In this document: positions 11,901 through 23,795 of the stretch, in pieces
Position numbering within the stretch: position 1 is the stretch's first letter
Layout of the letters: each line of letters begins with the position of its first letter
DNA from: Pholiota molesta
Taxonomy: Eukaryota > Basidiomycota > Agaricomycetes > Agaricales > Strophariaceae
Assembly: GCA_014925825.1 (NCBI GenBank)
Contig: JACGCK010000001.1
Location: 124,001 to 188,000, forward strand
Reading direction: 5' to 3'
Length of the DNA stretch: 64,000 nt
Notes under the pieces: generated by a model
What the model saw: only the letters and a program-made list of their open reading frames with translations
Told to the model about the DNA's origin: nothing
Database searches by the model: none
Position numbers and translations under genes: made by a program

Positions 11901-14900
11901 AGAAATAGCCAAACAACGGCCAGAAAAGTCCTACTCACTGTAGGATAGCGTTGACCAAGCAGCTTGTGTTAGTAGCGGGTCTACAGAGGGAGACAGGTAA
12001 GGACACCGTTAAAAATAGAAACACCGCAGAATACGTACATACGAACTGAGGCCACTCTACAGCCACCATGACCAGAACAGCGCACCATTGCGTGTGGAAA
12101 AACACATCGCGCAGCGAAGGCGTGCCTGCCAATACATTAAACACGCGATAGAGAAAATATTACCATAAAGACTCACAAAACCGCATTAGCGCAGGTGCAG
12201 TCGCCAGGCGTTCGCCACTAATCGCACTCGCCAAAATATACCCAGCACTGCTCGCCCGCGCCCACGCGCCTTTGCCCGCCCTCGTGGTCCCGCGATTCCA
12301 CGCAGATGCCACCCGCGCAATGCCCCCGATGACCCAATACGCCGCCGCCATTGCGACCGTGCTCCATAGAATGACGACGGCCCTGCCGTAGGGAGCGCCT
12401 TTCCTCGGGACGAGCGGTGTCGTTACCATATCGAGGCACACGAGGGACTTGCCAAAGGGGTCGACGGCGCGCAGTTGGGTGAGGAGGGTTGTGAGTTCGC
12501 GGTCGCGGCCCAAAGGAATGCTAGTGGAGAATGCGAAAGGTCCAGACGGGAGGGGACAGTAAGTGCCGTCTGCAGAAGTATTTGCGGGTAGAGGTGAGGG
12601 TGGGCGTATGGTTTGACATAGGTAGCTGCTGTTTGAGAAGGAGTTGAGAGTGAGCACCGAAGATGTGGTGAAGAGGGTTGCTATAAGGCGAAGTTATTAG
12701 AACAAGATTAAATATTAGAAAATGCGGCTGAATGCGAAAGAAAAAATTGCTTTGCGAAAAGAAAGAAGAGGCCTTCAGAAAGAAAAGAGGTACTCCTTTG
12801 TTCCAAGCAAGCCCTACAACCTGCAGAGACTTTACAGTGGACGAGAGCAACATCCTTGTGAAAAGGAAGACAGATCTGCTTGCGTCGAAGTCTTGGAGTG
12901 TAAATTCCCACTCGAATCCCACAATGTAGTGGCACTACTCCATGCCCCACGGAAGCAAGTCATCCATTTCCACAGGATGCAGATTTAGGAGAGCAGCATC
13001 CTCGGGTTCAAGCACAAAAGATTATGGGGATGTTACGCCACCAACTTCAAAACCAAAGCTAGCATACAGCGCGCTAAACCCACAATGCAAGCTGCTCCAC
13101 AAAATAGAAATCGGGAATACTGACCAAAAGTGTATGGTGGCAACCGTAACGCATAACGCTCAAAATTCTTGTTGCCTAATTTGTGAAATATAACGCATAA
13201 CGCAGTGTTGGTTGCTACGAAAATACTAGTCCAAAAAAGGAAATATTTGACAAATGTCTCCGTCAGATTCCACGCTCATTCCTCCACTGGCAGCAACTCT
13301 CCCCAGCTTGTCCCATCATCACGAAAGGCCCAGATATCCTCTGTGTTGGATGTTGATCTGAAAACCCCACTTTCTTGAACCACAGCACCTGCCGAGACAC
13401 AGAATCCTGCCACTGGAACATCCATCACTGCCATTGCCTCGTCATCAAAGCCAGTCTCTGCCTGGATCACAGCAGACAGAGGTATGTCGGATGGAACACC
13501 TGCCTCATCGAAAGCCTCGTCTTCATCTTTATCATTTTCTTCTTCTTGTCTGTCTTCTGTTATCTCCAAAGTGTCAAACAAATCAACACCCATTGCGGCT
13601 TCAATTTCTTTGCGAAGAATTTCATCAGCCTTGATATATTCACGGTAAGCCCTTTTTGTCTGCGGGCTGTAGAGACATGATTTTCCCAAGTTTAGATCTT
13701 TGACGGAGCACTTCTCCCATGCCTAAAGAATATGATGTTGAGGGGCGCAAACTTTCGGAGAGGTTTGGTACGTACTCGTTGTATGATTTGACGGCCACTG
13801 GATCCTGACAAGAAGTTATACAAGTTGACAATAGGTTTTACTGATGCATCACGGAGGACTGGGAGAGATGTGGTGAGCTTCACGTTTGCAGCATTTATAC
13901 CACCTTCAATTTGTTGTGAATGTCTTTCGACAAGAAAGTTGAGGGCTTCTTGCCGGATCATATGTTTTATGATTCGATTTATCCCAACATCTGCAGGTTG
14001 AAATATTCCTGTACCTAGTATCATTCGAAGTAAGTCAATCGTACCATCTTCTTATGTTTGTAATGATTCAAAGCACAACTTACAGTTTGCGGGGACAAAT
14101 ATCAAGAAGATATTCGGAAATTCATCCATAACGTGGATTCGGAAGTCTTTCCCAATGTGAACAGGATAGCAGTCAAGGAAAAGAACAGACTTCTGATCTT
14201 CCGGTAAGTCGTGGTCGATTATATATTGCTCGATGTATGGTTTCAAGATGTTGGCCATCCACTGATCATCGAAAATAAGTTGGCGTTAGCTGGTATCCAA
14301 ATGTCTGATGTGTAAGTGGTGTACCTCTTTCATTGTTTTCAACGTGCTAAAATGGCTGGTTGCTTTCTTACTGTTTGCAGTCACGAAATCAAATCCGAGT
14401 TCCTTTGCCTCCTGCATCCCTTCAGCATGATCGACAGGAAGAGATTGCTTTGTCTTTCCACTCCAAACCTGCTGGAAAGGGAGTATGTCTCCATCTGGTG
14501 TAGTGGCGACGCATAGAGTGTATGCTCGTTTTTCATCCTTTCCGGCTATCGTGACCTGCCGTGCACCCTTTGGGGCGTATGTTTTGTTTTTGGCCATGAA
14601 TATAATCATTCCCGTTTGGTCCATGTTAACGATTAGGCCTGGACAGATGTCGTAGAATGTAACCAAGTGAACAATACGGAACAAGGCTCGCTCGCAAATT
14701 ATATCAGCATTATCAGGAATATGCGCCGCTGCTTGAGTTCCGCTTCGAACAGTCCAGTCCATAACACTTTCAAGAAATTGACCGACGTAATGCTGGAAAG
14801 TAGGTTCAGAAACATGATATTTTTGTAATGAAGAATAATGACATACCTCACTGACTTTGAAACCTTCTAAAATGTCAGGTTTCTTCTTTTGTAGAACAGA

Positions 14901-16961
14901 TAAGATAATCGATCTTGCAAGAAGACGGTTGATCCAAACACCACTGTCGCGAAGATCTTGTAGGTTTTTCTTTATCTCTTCCACAATTTCGGGATACTTG
15001 GCTAGAATCCCAGCACGTCCAGATCCCGCCAATGCCTGACGCCGTTCTACATTCTTCAGTGTTGCAGTTGACCATCGTTTGCGATCGTTTTTTGAGATCC
15101 ACTTTATGACTGTTCCTCGGTGCAGACGTGCAAACAGTTCAGGGTATTGCTTTTGGAGTGTGATGACGATTGTCTGCGGAGACCAGAACACTTGTGGTGC
15201 AACACGATTAATGTGAGTCCACAGAAAGGGGTGGTACCAGTTGATACGCTTGTGTCGTTGCTGGACAACTCCGCCCTTGGTTCCAGTGCGCTTCAATTTC
15301 CAGGAACGACCTTCTGGCCGTGATATTTCTGCAAGGTCTTCCATCGCTGCTTGACTCCCAGATGCACGAGAACTTTCATTGGTGGCAGCTCTGATCCCGA
15401 GAATGTCACATTTTGCTTTCTTTCCACTTCCACCATCCAATTCTGACCTCTTCTTCTTCTGTCTTTCGCGAAAATTATGTTGACGGAGACGTGTTTGATC
15501 CTGTTTTCTAATGATTCTGGCCTCCCTTTCTGCATCCTCTCTTTCCTTTATGATGCGAGGATCTTCGCAGTACTTCTGGGTGAATAGATTTTGCTGCTTG
15601 CAGACCTCGGCCATTGTAGCTTTCAAACTAAAGCTTAAGATGGACGTTTGGCGCAGGACTTTTTTGCCATCACTGACTGAAGGATTTGTCGAAAGAGACT
15701 TTGCAAGACTCGAAGGGATGGGATGAACGGGTTCCTCAACTGTATCATTGTCCGAAGCAGTAGGAATCTTCTGTTCTTTCATTTTTGGTGTGTCGCCAGG
15801 AGGGCTAATTGCTCGCCTATGTTTCTTTAGCATACGTATATTTCCCAGCAAAAAGTACGAACCTTTTCAATGGAATCTTTGCTCCTGCAAGCTTGGCAGC
15901 ATCAGTAATGCGTGTTATCCACCTCTTGATGTAAAATTCTCGGTCAGTTGTGCTGGTAAGACGCTTGGCACCCTCTCGCAGGAGCTGGATGAAAAATTTC
16001 CAGCGTGAACCTCGTTCTTGGAGTATGATCTCTGCTCCGGAAGATGTGTTGAAAGCAATCTCTAGTCTACGGTTGAAGGCATATCCATATCCCTCTTCCA
16101 AAATATCTTCGTCGTCAAGGCCAAAGTGATATGTGCTCTTGGAGTCAGGTAGATCCAAAGGAAGAGAGTCGGGGAGATGTAACAGGAGATCGGAGAGATG
16201 ATTTATGGACGCATTCAGCTCCATTGGAATTCCAACCTTCATTGTTTTTGAATTAGTGGAAGCGGTGTGTGCATTAGACATAGATTCTGAGGAAACTCGT
16301 GAGGATGCAAGTCCAACATGGAGCTCCTGCAGTGTTTGTATTCTCTCAAAAAATGTTTGTGCTTCGATATTAGTTAACCTTCGTGCAAATCAAGATCTAG
16401 TACACTCAAAGTACACTGGTTGCCTATTTGACAAAATGTAACGCATAACGCCGCCCTCGTTGCTAATCTGGACCAAGCGTAACGCATAACGCAGGTTTGG
16501 TCGGTTGCCACCATACACTTTTGGTCAGTATGCAAAGTCTCGAGGTTGCGAAGGCAGGCGATATATCTCCATAGAATCGAAATTGAAAGCGCTACGCCTC
16601 GAGCTGCAAATCCCACACAATTTCCGTAGCAAATTGCCGCACACATTCAACGCCTCCTCAATGTCGGAAGATACATCACCGCCCAGATATTTTAAGGAAA
16701 CTCACCCAAACTAGTACTGTCGTTTGTCACCCCCGTGATAGGCTGTGGACTCGTGCCAAGCACGGTTAGATTGAGATAATTGCCCCACGCGTCATTGCGG
16801 AGGATCTGGGCGTAAACAGTGTCGACAGTGAACTTCTGGGCCTCGCTGCCCGGCTCGTCGAAGCAGTCATCGAAGGGGATAGAGAGCGGATCGGCGATGG
16901 TGATGGTGGGGAGAAGAAGGAGGAGGAGGGCGAGGAGGGAGGGGGGGAGGGTGGGGCGCAT
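8923..16961 (-). CDS. TRP-like / flavin-carrier (FLC, Pkd2-type) membrane channel protein
   Basis: Six exons join in phase to 1,208 codons: 16706-16961, 12177-12680, 12039-12125, 11939-11980, 10597-11729 and 8923-10527. The protein starts with a signal peptide (MRPTLPPSLLALLLLLLP, then TITIA|DPLS) and an extracellular ML-like domain with paired cysteines (FDDCFDEPGSEAQKF). Then come FHTQWCAVLVMVAVEWPQF, WSTLSYN and many transmembrane segments, ending with GGWVAYGILIILALVYLALVLM. This order is that of the fungal TRP/FLC family (FLC1-3 in yeast, pkd2 in fission yeast), which is linked to calcium handling, cell-wall integrity and FAD transport at ER or plasma membrane. The cytosolic tail of about 480 residues is low complexity, with a polyglutamine tract at about 9370-9420. 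Intron 1 (12681-16705, 4,025 bp) contains a whole DNA transposon; the coding frame is untouched. Confidence 0.88.
13120..13145 (+). repeat. Left terminal inverted repeat of the transposon
   Basis: 26 bp, starts CTGACCAAAAGTGTATGGTG, and is an exact reverse complement of 16503-16528. It is preceded by TA. Confidence 0.95.
13146..13203 (+). repeat. Left subterminal block with two GTAACGCATAACGC-type motifs
   Basis: The motif GTAACGCATAACGC occurs at 13146-13159 and, with A for the first G, at 13190-13203. The stretch GTTGCCTAATTTGTGAAA before the second motif resembles the right block. Such subterminal motifs are commonly transposase-binding sites; this is an inference here. Confidence 0.8.
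13276..16281 (-). CDS. DDE_1-type transposase
   Basis: The N-terminal exon (about 15860-16281) starts MSNAHTASTNSKTMKVG. The main exon carries a DNA-binding-like region (HLHRG-type helix: LFARLHRGTVIKWISKNDRKRW) and the catalytic core. DDE residues are seen in NMDQTGMI (first Asp), VLFLDCYPVH (second Asp, after an intron at about 14254-14320) and FQPADVGINR (third Asp). KDEKRAYTLCVATTPDGDILPFQ is the family signature between the first two. The C-terminus is acidic (EDRQEEENDKDEDEAFDEAG). Further introns at about 14017-14085 and 13720-13780 are canonical. The join between the first two exons needs either a very short 34-bp intron or a one-base correction, so full integrity is not proven. It cuts and pastes the surrounding element. 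Confidence 0.85.
16419..16492 (+). repeat. Right subterminal block with two GTAACGCATAACGC motifs
   Basis: Motifs at 16438-16451 and 16479-16492. They are in the same (direct) orientation as the left block, not inverted like the TIRs. The preceding GTTGCCTATTTGACAAAA parallels the left block. Confidence 0.8.
16503..16528 (-). repeat. Right terminal inverted repeat of the transposon
   Basis: Exact inverted copy of 13120-13145, followed by TA at 16529-16530. Confidence 0.95.
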
Positions 16962-17391
16962 GCCTGCCTGCTGAGGGGAAGCGGCAGAAGGTGGTCGTTG
17001 GACTTTGCCCACGACGGAGCAGAAAAGCCACGGATTACATCATCCCACGCGCATCCGCCGAGCAGTCGCCGTCGCGCCGGCGTCATCCATGCTCCCGCGT
17101 CTAAAATTACGGATTTCAGGATATACAGGGGATACTCTCCTTGAGATGCTTGTGAGATGCATACGTACATATGCTTATAAAAAAATTTCGGACAGGACGC
17201 CTTTATATCTCCGAATAATGAACATGTGTCAAGTTTTTACTTGAATCCTGTGCTGTTTTACGTTGAACTGATGCGTGTTTAGCGCTTAAGATTGTGGATC
17301 TACAACGGTCCTGACAAGCTCAATACTAATACAGGTATATGGACCGAAAACAGTCGAGATTAAGCGCTGTGAAAATGATCAACCCCGCGTG
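16962..17391. other. Region upstream of the TRP-like gene and downstream of the amidase gene
   Basis: Presumed promoter of the minus-strand TRP-like gene and 3' flank of the minus-strand amidase gene. No motif stands out. Confidence 0.4.
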
Positions 17392-19482
17392 TCACGAAAA
17401 CATAGACCGCCCAACACCTACACCCTGCACCATCCCCAACTCCCACAATTTCTTCACCAGATCCAAAAGCATCTGATCACACCCCTTCCTCGCAACAAAC
17501 TCAAGCGCCACCGGAATGGGCTCCCACCTCCTACTCAAGTGGCTGAAATACTGCACCTCGCCGATCGGTATCGTGATCTCCGGCAGCTCGCCCATCGACG
17601 CCAGGAAGTTGAAGAAATCCGCAAGCCGTGCCTCGCGATCTGCGCTGCCTGCGGCCGTCAGCAGGAAGGGCGTCGCACCGGAGAGATGGTTGAATTCCTC
17701 GACTCGGTAGGACGGCACTCCTCCGGTGGCGGCATCGTATATGAAGATAGAATCGGAGCATGAATTTTCATCCTCTTTGAAGATGTTATTTGCGATTGCT
17801 TTCTGGAATTCGCGCTTCAATGCCACTGCAGCTGAGAAATCGTCGGCCGTGATGGACTGCGCGCGACTGAACATCTTTTCAGGGATAGGGTCGAAGACTG
17901 GAGGTTTTCCGAATTGAGCTACGAATTTCTCCGTCGTCGGCTTTCCGACATCAACCCAAGAGCGATATTCTGCGAGCTTATTGGATGATAGCTGGAATTC
18001 TGGGAAGCTGCCATTTGGCAGAAAGGGGATTAGGGTTTCCGTAAAATTGACGCGCACGATGTTGATATCGAGGTGTCTTTTCAAACCTCTAAGGAACGAT
18101 TCAATCATTCTCTGTGCTCGTTCATTTTTCACAGGGAAATGTTCGATTGGGTACAGCAGTTTGGATGGAAAGCGAGTGGCTATTCTCTTGCTTGCAACAG
18201 GAGAGTCGGCATACCTGCGTCCCATATCAATCGAATACACATATATACTGGTTAACAAGAATTACTCACCACTGCGACGCAACGTCATAAAATATCCCAG
18301 GATGCCTCGCAAAAATACCAGCAGTATCCATCTCCTCCGACAACGGCACCACCCCCGTAAGCTCCACACTCCCCAGCGACGGCCGGATCCCAAACACGCC
18401 CACCAGCGCCGCCGGCTTCCGCACACTGCCCTTGTATCGCTCCCCACCGCAAACTCCAGCCAGCCGTACCCCGCCGCCGCACACGCGCTCCCCGAGCTCG
18501 ACGCGGACGCGGTCAGGTGCCCGTCGCCGCGCGGGTTCCACGGGTACGGCTCGTCGACGCACTCCCACGGCGCCGCGCCGTGCGCGAACTGCGACGTCCG
18601 CGTCTTGCCCACCAGGACCGCGCCGCGCGCGAGGAGCGCGTGCACCGCCGGCGCCGTGGTGTGCGGGATGGGGTGCGTGGCGGCGTAGGCGTGCGAGCCG
18701 GCGGCGGTGGGCAGGCCCGCGGCGTCGAAGATGTCCTTCAGGCCGAAGCGCATGCCGGTGAGGGGTTGTGTCGTGGAGAGCATTGGGGTCATGCGGGAGG
18801 GCACGGGGATGAGCTGAGAGGATGATCCGTCTTCGAATGTGTGCTTGATGTCTGTAGGAATCCATCCTCCACTGACGAGATCTGGAATGGCGCCGAAAAG
18901 GAAGGCGTCGTAGTCGTCGAGGTAGAGGCGGTAGACGGCGTGGAAGGTTAACCCTGGACGACTGACATCGGAAGGAAACACCATCAAAGGCCCCGGAGGC
19001 GGCAATTCCGCAAATGTGTATGTTGGAATGGCTCCTTCTGAAGGCCGTTGGATAGTTTCTGAAAGGAATAGATGGGTGACTCCTCGCGATTTGAGCCATG
19101 CGTACGCCTGGGGATCCAGAGTTGCTGGTTGACTGCCTTTGTAGGATATGAGTAGGCATCCTTCCACGAATTCTTGGTTCCAGACATCATCAAATCTTGC
19201 GAACAAGTTAAGCTGATTTTCGATAGACTCTTTGTTGATATGAGCATCCTCTACCCATATACTCGTTGCCGGCGTAAACGTTACTGCAGGCACGGCCGTA
19301 GCTTGAGGTATCTCGAACACTGCTTGAGATGCAGCAAGGTAGAGAGGCTCTTCATTACGAGTGAATTTGAAAACGACTCCTGCTTGATGCTCAGAAAGTA
19401 CGTCGATGGTTGCGTGTACGTAGAGAGGAAATATGCATAAGGCTAGGGCAATCCTCGCCGTCCAGTCATGGATTGTCCACAT
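17392..19482 (-). CDS. Amidase-signature family protein, frame broken once
   Basis: It starts with a probable signal peptide (IALALCIFPLYVHA), so secretion is likely. The amidase-signature core is clear: GMRFGLKDIFDAAGLPTAAG (catalytic Lys), then SASSSGSACAAAGYG (the Ser-rich motif with the cis-Ser) and GSDT...GSVRKPAALVGVFGIRPS around the nucleophile Ser. Between GSDT and GSVRKPA the frame jumps by one base at the GGG run (18429-18431 on the plus strand as CCC); one extra G would restore DTRGSVR. One intron at about 18217-18270 joins ASQW to YADSPVASKR. The C-terminal half is open to the stop at 17392. The unusual N-terminal 200 residues and scytalone-dehydratase-free layout match mushroom amidases of unknown substrate. 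The break is more likely a sequence error than decay, since everything else is intact. Confidence 0.8.
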
Positions 19483-20249
19483 CTTCGAGATAAAGCCCAG
19501 AATCTAGAATGCGTGTTGGCATCGTCAGCTCCTTGGGGTTGATAATGAAGATAACATACCCCCTTCGCATGTTCCCAGATTCTCGTCTAATGATAACGGT
19601 TCAGCGGCCCTTGAGGAAATAAATACCTCGTCTTGCGCTGGGTGACATATGGTGACCTGAGATAGGTACTGAGTACAGGATCTCAGACCGCTATCTTCGT
19701 CCGAGATAGATAGTTGTTACGACTTCGGAACATGGATTCTAAAGATCTGAGGATTGAAACCATGCAGGCTGATTGAAAAAGACTTGAAAGCAGTTGAAAG
19801 CCCGTAGCCGAAGACTCTTGAACCTAACCGGAACGGTCGGCCCGGCCTATTTCCTGTCCTCCCACATTCCTGTGCATGTTCCTCTCCACCCCATCATCTG
19901 CTCTTTTCCTACTACTCAACAAGCTCCGTTCTCCATCCTTGCCCGCAAGGAGGCAAATATCATGTATGCATGCTTGCCTATAACGGCTAGAACCATTGAT
20001 AGGCATATGAGGCACGACGAGCCAGCAGGACATCATCCATTATCGAGTCCTGGCGCAACGCATGGCCAGCTTCCTATACTTAGCTCAGAAGCGATATCCA
20101 TCTTATTGCAATGCACGTAAATGCATCACAAGACCGCACAGATACCGCCTTCCAATTGAAAGCAGAACCACGGCTATTATGCTGCTGTGGCGCGCTCCAG
20201 CTTTATCTTGGCTCTCACGATTCAAGGACCTCCGGTAAACGACTGCGCC
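19483..20249. other. Divergent intergenic region, amidase / Atg22-like gene
   Basis: Two genes start outward from this 770-bp stretch, so it presumably holds both promoters. No supported coding exon, TATA box or repeat seen. Confidence 0.4.
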
Positions 20250-22658
20250 ATGTCCGGGACCTCTGCTACTTCGCTACCAGTGCTGTCGAAAGACAGCGAC
20301 AGAGAGCTTGAACTGACGCTTTCGGAGAAGTCGAAGGAGGCGTCGACAGAGATCGAAAGGGTGGAAGATAACGTTGGCAAACGAAGCAAAGGTCCGACTT
20401 TTGTCTCGTCCATCACCAAGGATGAGCCCATCGTGACTCGAAAAGAATTATGGAGTTATTACTGTGCGTTCACCTCCCTCTATCTATCACGGAAAGCATG
20501 TTGAAATTTCGACTGCCAAAGTGTATTACAACGGTGACAATGTATGTATCTCGCGTTTATAATTCCATTTCTATCATGAATTTACTGACGAGGAAATAGG
20601 GTGTTGGTCCCTTAGGATTCTCTATGACGCTCTTCCAGTCTTTGGCATTTGCAGCTGGTTTTGACCCCGTCAAAGGACCTGGTTCTTCCTGTAGCGCAGC
20701 CGACGCCTCTGGGCAATGCGTCCTGCCATGGGCAGGTGGGACCAAGGCAGTCTCGAGTGTCGTGTTGATTGCGAACGGCCTCAGCTTCGCTGTAAGTGAA
20801 CAAGCTATTTCTCTGCGCACGTCTTATCTTACAACATCATCAGGTTATGACTTTAATTTTCACGACGATAGGCTCTGCTGCAGATTATGGTACTTTCGGA
20901 CGTTGGTTGTTGTTAGTGATTACTTGCATTTGCTGGGCAGCTCAGTTCGCTGAGATGAGTTTGACAAGTAAATTACATCCTTATCTGCCCCAATTCTTTT
21001 TGGCTGAATGTTTTGAACGAAGCTCCGTCACGCTGGCCATTAGCTATGGCATTGTACATGATAGGCTTCATTACCTATGGAGCCACTCTTGTCTTCTACG
21101 CTGCTTTATTTCCTCGGTTGGCTAGGAATACCTTGCGTTCTAGGACACTACGCGATCAATATGAGGCAGGGAAAATTACGCGCGAAGAATACGAAGTGGA
21201 AGAAAGCCTGGAGAAGAACAGAATCAGCAATATCAGCACGGTGAGTATGAGATTCGAATTCATTATCCTCTTCTCAAATCTCTTTCATTTAGACACATAG
21301 TAACATTGGCTACATCGCCACACTTTGCCTAAATCTGTCAGTTTTACTTCCGTTGGCGAACAACCCGAAAGTCAACAACTACACCCTAGTTTTGTACGCA
21401 ATCATGTCTATCTATGACGCCCTCTTGCTGATTGAAAAGTTACATTCTTGTAGGACCAATGCGTACTGGGTCGTCATGGGCGTATGGTGGTGTACGACTT
21501 TTTCAATCCCGGCTGATATAAACTGACTCAAATCCATCCAGTCGTTTTTCAGCAACCACGCCCAGGACCACCCCTTCCTAAAGGCGAACATTACATTACA
21601 ATCGGATGGAGACAAGTATGTCTTTCCTTGAGTTCTGCCACTTATATGATTGTGAGCTCATCGCGCAACGTAGATCTGGGCAGCATTCAAGCAATATAAG
21701 CAGCTGCCTTATACCTTCATCTATCTCTTCGCATTCTTCTTGCTTGCAGACGTAAGCATTTAAATGTCAGATTCGCGTTGAGTAATGAGAAATAATGGTG
21801 TGTATAGGGCCTCAATACGACCGGAACTTTGATATCGATTTGCCAGAACGATAAATTCTCATTCAGTTTCTTGCAAAATACCTATCTGGGTCTTGCTCAG
21901 GCCATTACGTCGACGATGAGCACTCTCGGCTTTTGGTACTTCCAAAGATACTTCAAAATTTCGACAAAGAAAATGGTATGCGTGCTGCCTCCTCCATAAG
22001 TTTGGGCTTTACTGATCAAAATCTTAGTTCATTGTAACGAATGTCGTAACGGTGTTTATACCATTCTGGGGCATGCTAGGCATCTGGACAGGGAAGGTCG
22101 GGTGAGTGCCAATCGCATTGCATGCAGTCGAATCCTTGTCTCAATCTTCGTTCAAGTTTCCATAACGTCTGGGAGTTCTGGTGCGTTATACTCTGAATCA
22201 GATTGTGGCCTCGCCTCTCATAGTGCTATCTGTTCAGGGCCTACAATGTCGTTTTTGGTCTTTTCCAAGCACCATACTATGCATTCTCGCAGACCATGAT
22301 GGCGGAACTTACACCTCCAGGGTTCGACAACATGGCAAGTAGCCCGTTGACACCGTTTATCCTACCTGGTCACTTACATTCTCACTTCTGAACTTAGTTC
22401 TTTGGTCTATTCGGACTCTCGAATCGCGCTTCATCGATGATAGGACCCAACGTCATTCAAGCCATTATCGACAAATCCGGCAGCAATTGGATGGGATTCC
22501 CTTTCCTCTTCGCTCTCTGTTTCGCTGCCTCGATGGTCATATGGTTCTGCGTTGATATCGAAAAGGGCCGCAGAGACGCCGTCGCCTGGGCAGATGGTAT
22601 TCGCAAGAAGGCGGACTTGGCGGAGAAGGATACGCTGGTTTCGACTGTTAGCGGTTGA
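20250..22658 (+). CDS. Atg22-family vacuolar amino-acid effluxer (MFS fold)
   Basis: Many short introns; the joined frame is intact. ATG at 20250 opens a charged cytosolic N-terminus, followed by KELWSYYLYYNGDNGVGPLG, the hallmark start of Atg22 proteins. Further conserved pieces are GSAADYGTFGRW, WPLAMALYMIGFITYGATLVFYAALFPRLARN, WVVMGVWW, FLLADGLNTTGTLISI, VWEFWAYNVVFGLFQAPYYAFSQTMMAELTPPG and FFGLFGLSNRASSMIGPNV. The family has about 12 membrane segments and, in yeast, exports amino acids from the vacuole after autophagic breakdown. One intron near 22336-22398 uses a GC donor (ATG|gcaagt) with a normal AG acceptor. The stop follows KDTLVSTVSG. Mushrooms carry several Atg22-like paralogs, so exact orthology is uncertain. 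Confidence 0.9.
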
Positions 22659-22927
22659 CTGTGTGATCGTTATGTTAATAGAACGAGTCATTTTTCCTTT
22701 TGTTTCCTATTGATATGAAGAGTCAACTTCGTATAATCTCGTCTTAGCGAGCCCTTGAATAACTCACTCAAGTTTTGCTCAAGTTGTTTTTTGGACACAG
22801 CAATCCGCCAAGGCGCGCTCGGCATTCTCCGAAATAAATCATGATAAGATGGCGGTCCGACGACTTTAATGACTCGGACTAGATCGTTAAAGCTAAAATC
22901 TCCTCTTTGTACCGCTAAGCTTCCTCA

Positions 22928-23795
22928 ATGACATCTCAAAAACCTCTGGGTAAGTGGAGCACGTCAGCATCTTGGTATTAGAGTGACTTATGAAGTACTT
23001 TCAATGCAGTATTTGTCACTGGCAACGCCAATAAGCTAAGGGAAGTAAAGGAAATTCTCTCGGAAGGCGGCCATCCAATAGAAATCGACTCTCGAAGCCT
23101 CGATAGTATGGCCTTGAATCTACGGGAAAATTCAGCGTGTCTAACGAGTCACAGTCCCAGAAATCCAAGGCACGACAGTAGAAGTCGCCCGTGCCAAATG
23201 CAAAGCAGCAGCTGAACTTGTCCGTCGCGTCTTGCTCATTTTATCAGCTTCGGGATGAGCTAATTTTGTATGGAAGATAGGTCGGAGGCCCATGCATAAC
23301 AGAAGACACTGCTCTCTGCTATAAAGCCCTCCATGGTCTTCCCGGGCCCTACATCAAGCAATTCATGACCGAAATTGGACATGAAGGGCTGAACGCCCTC
23401 CTCGTTGGTTTTCCGTCGAAGGAGGCTGAGGCTGTCTGCACCTTTGCTTACTCTGCCGGACCAGGTAAACTATTCACAGCATAAAAAAGCTACTTATTAT
23501 GGATCCAAAAGAATGACCTTCGTTTTTCTAAGGTACCGAGCCGCTGATCTTCGAAGGCCGAACAGAAGGAACGATTGTCCCCGCACGAGGGCCAAAGGTT
23601 TTTGGCTGGGACGCCGTCTTCGAACCATTAAACACTGGTTTAACGTGAGTCGCATTGCTGATTCCATTTCATTGAGTTTAGCTACTGATCCCGGAGAGTA
23701 GATACGCAGAAATGCCTTCGGAACAGAAGAACAAGATTTCGCATAGATATAAAGCTCTGGACAAGCTTCGCACTTATCTTCAAAGCCTGTCTTAG
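22928..23795 (+). CDS. HAM1: Inosine triphosphate pyrophosphatase (non-canonical purine NTPase, HAM1 family)
   Basis: Six short exons join to a protein of about 190 residues, the usual family length. [16 protein letters not shown] is the nucleotide-binding N-terminus. [17 protein letters not shown] and [28 protein letters not shown] hold the metal-binding Glu/Asp of the active site. [26 protein letters not shown] and [19 protein letters not shown] complete the signature. The enzyme hydrolyses ITP, dITP and XTP to the monophosphates and pyrophosphate, keeping deaminated purines out of DNA and RNA; it acts as a cytosolic dimer. The start lies in a tiny first exon (ATGACATCTCAAAAACCTCTG then intron). 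Nothing is missing. Confidence 0.95.

Larger units (their letters stand above)
13120..16528 (-). mobile_element. Autonomous-looking DDE DNA transposon, TA target duplication
   Basis: The ends are perfect 26-bp inverted repeats beginning CTGACCAAAAGTGTATGGTG (13120-13145 and 16503-16528). Each is flanked by TA (13118-13119 and 16529-16530), the target duplication of Tc1/mariner/pogo-type elements. Inside is one multi-exon gene for a DDE_1-type transposase on the minus strand. The length is 3,409 bp. Next to each TIR lies a block carrying a 14-mer motif. The perfect TIR match and largely open transposase argue for recent insertion and possible activity. It sits in the same orientation as the TRP-like host gene. 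Confidence 0.92.
12681..16705 (-). other. Giant first intron of the TRP-like gene
   Basis: Donor GTGAGT at 16705 and acceptor TTATAG ending at 12681. Joining TTG-G with CA-ACC gives ...TSLATLFTTSSVLTLNSF, a smooth continuation of the ML-like domain. Other introns of the gene are about 50-90 bp. Taking out the 3,409-bp transposon and one TA still leaves about 614 bp, so the intron was probably already unusual before insertion, or holds older inserted sequence that I could not identify. Confidence 0.85.

Noticed and set aside
13146..13203. CRISPR-like or satellite repeat
   Set aside because: Only two motif copies per side, tied to transposon ends, and the window is eukaryotic.
16692..17012. 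Separate small secreted protein
   Set aside because: Its frame ends at a canonical donor and continues in phase into the TRP-like gene after the giant intron, so it is exon 1 of that gene.
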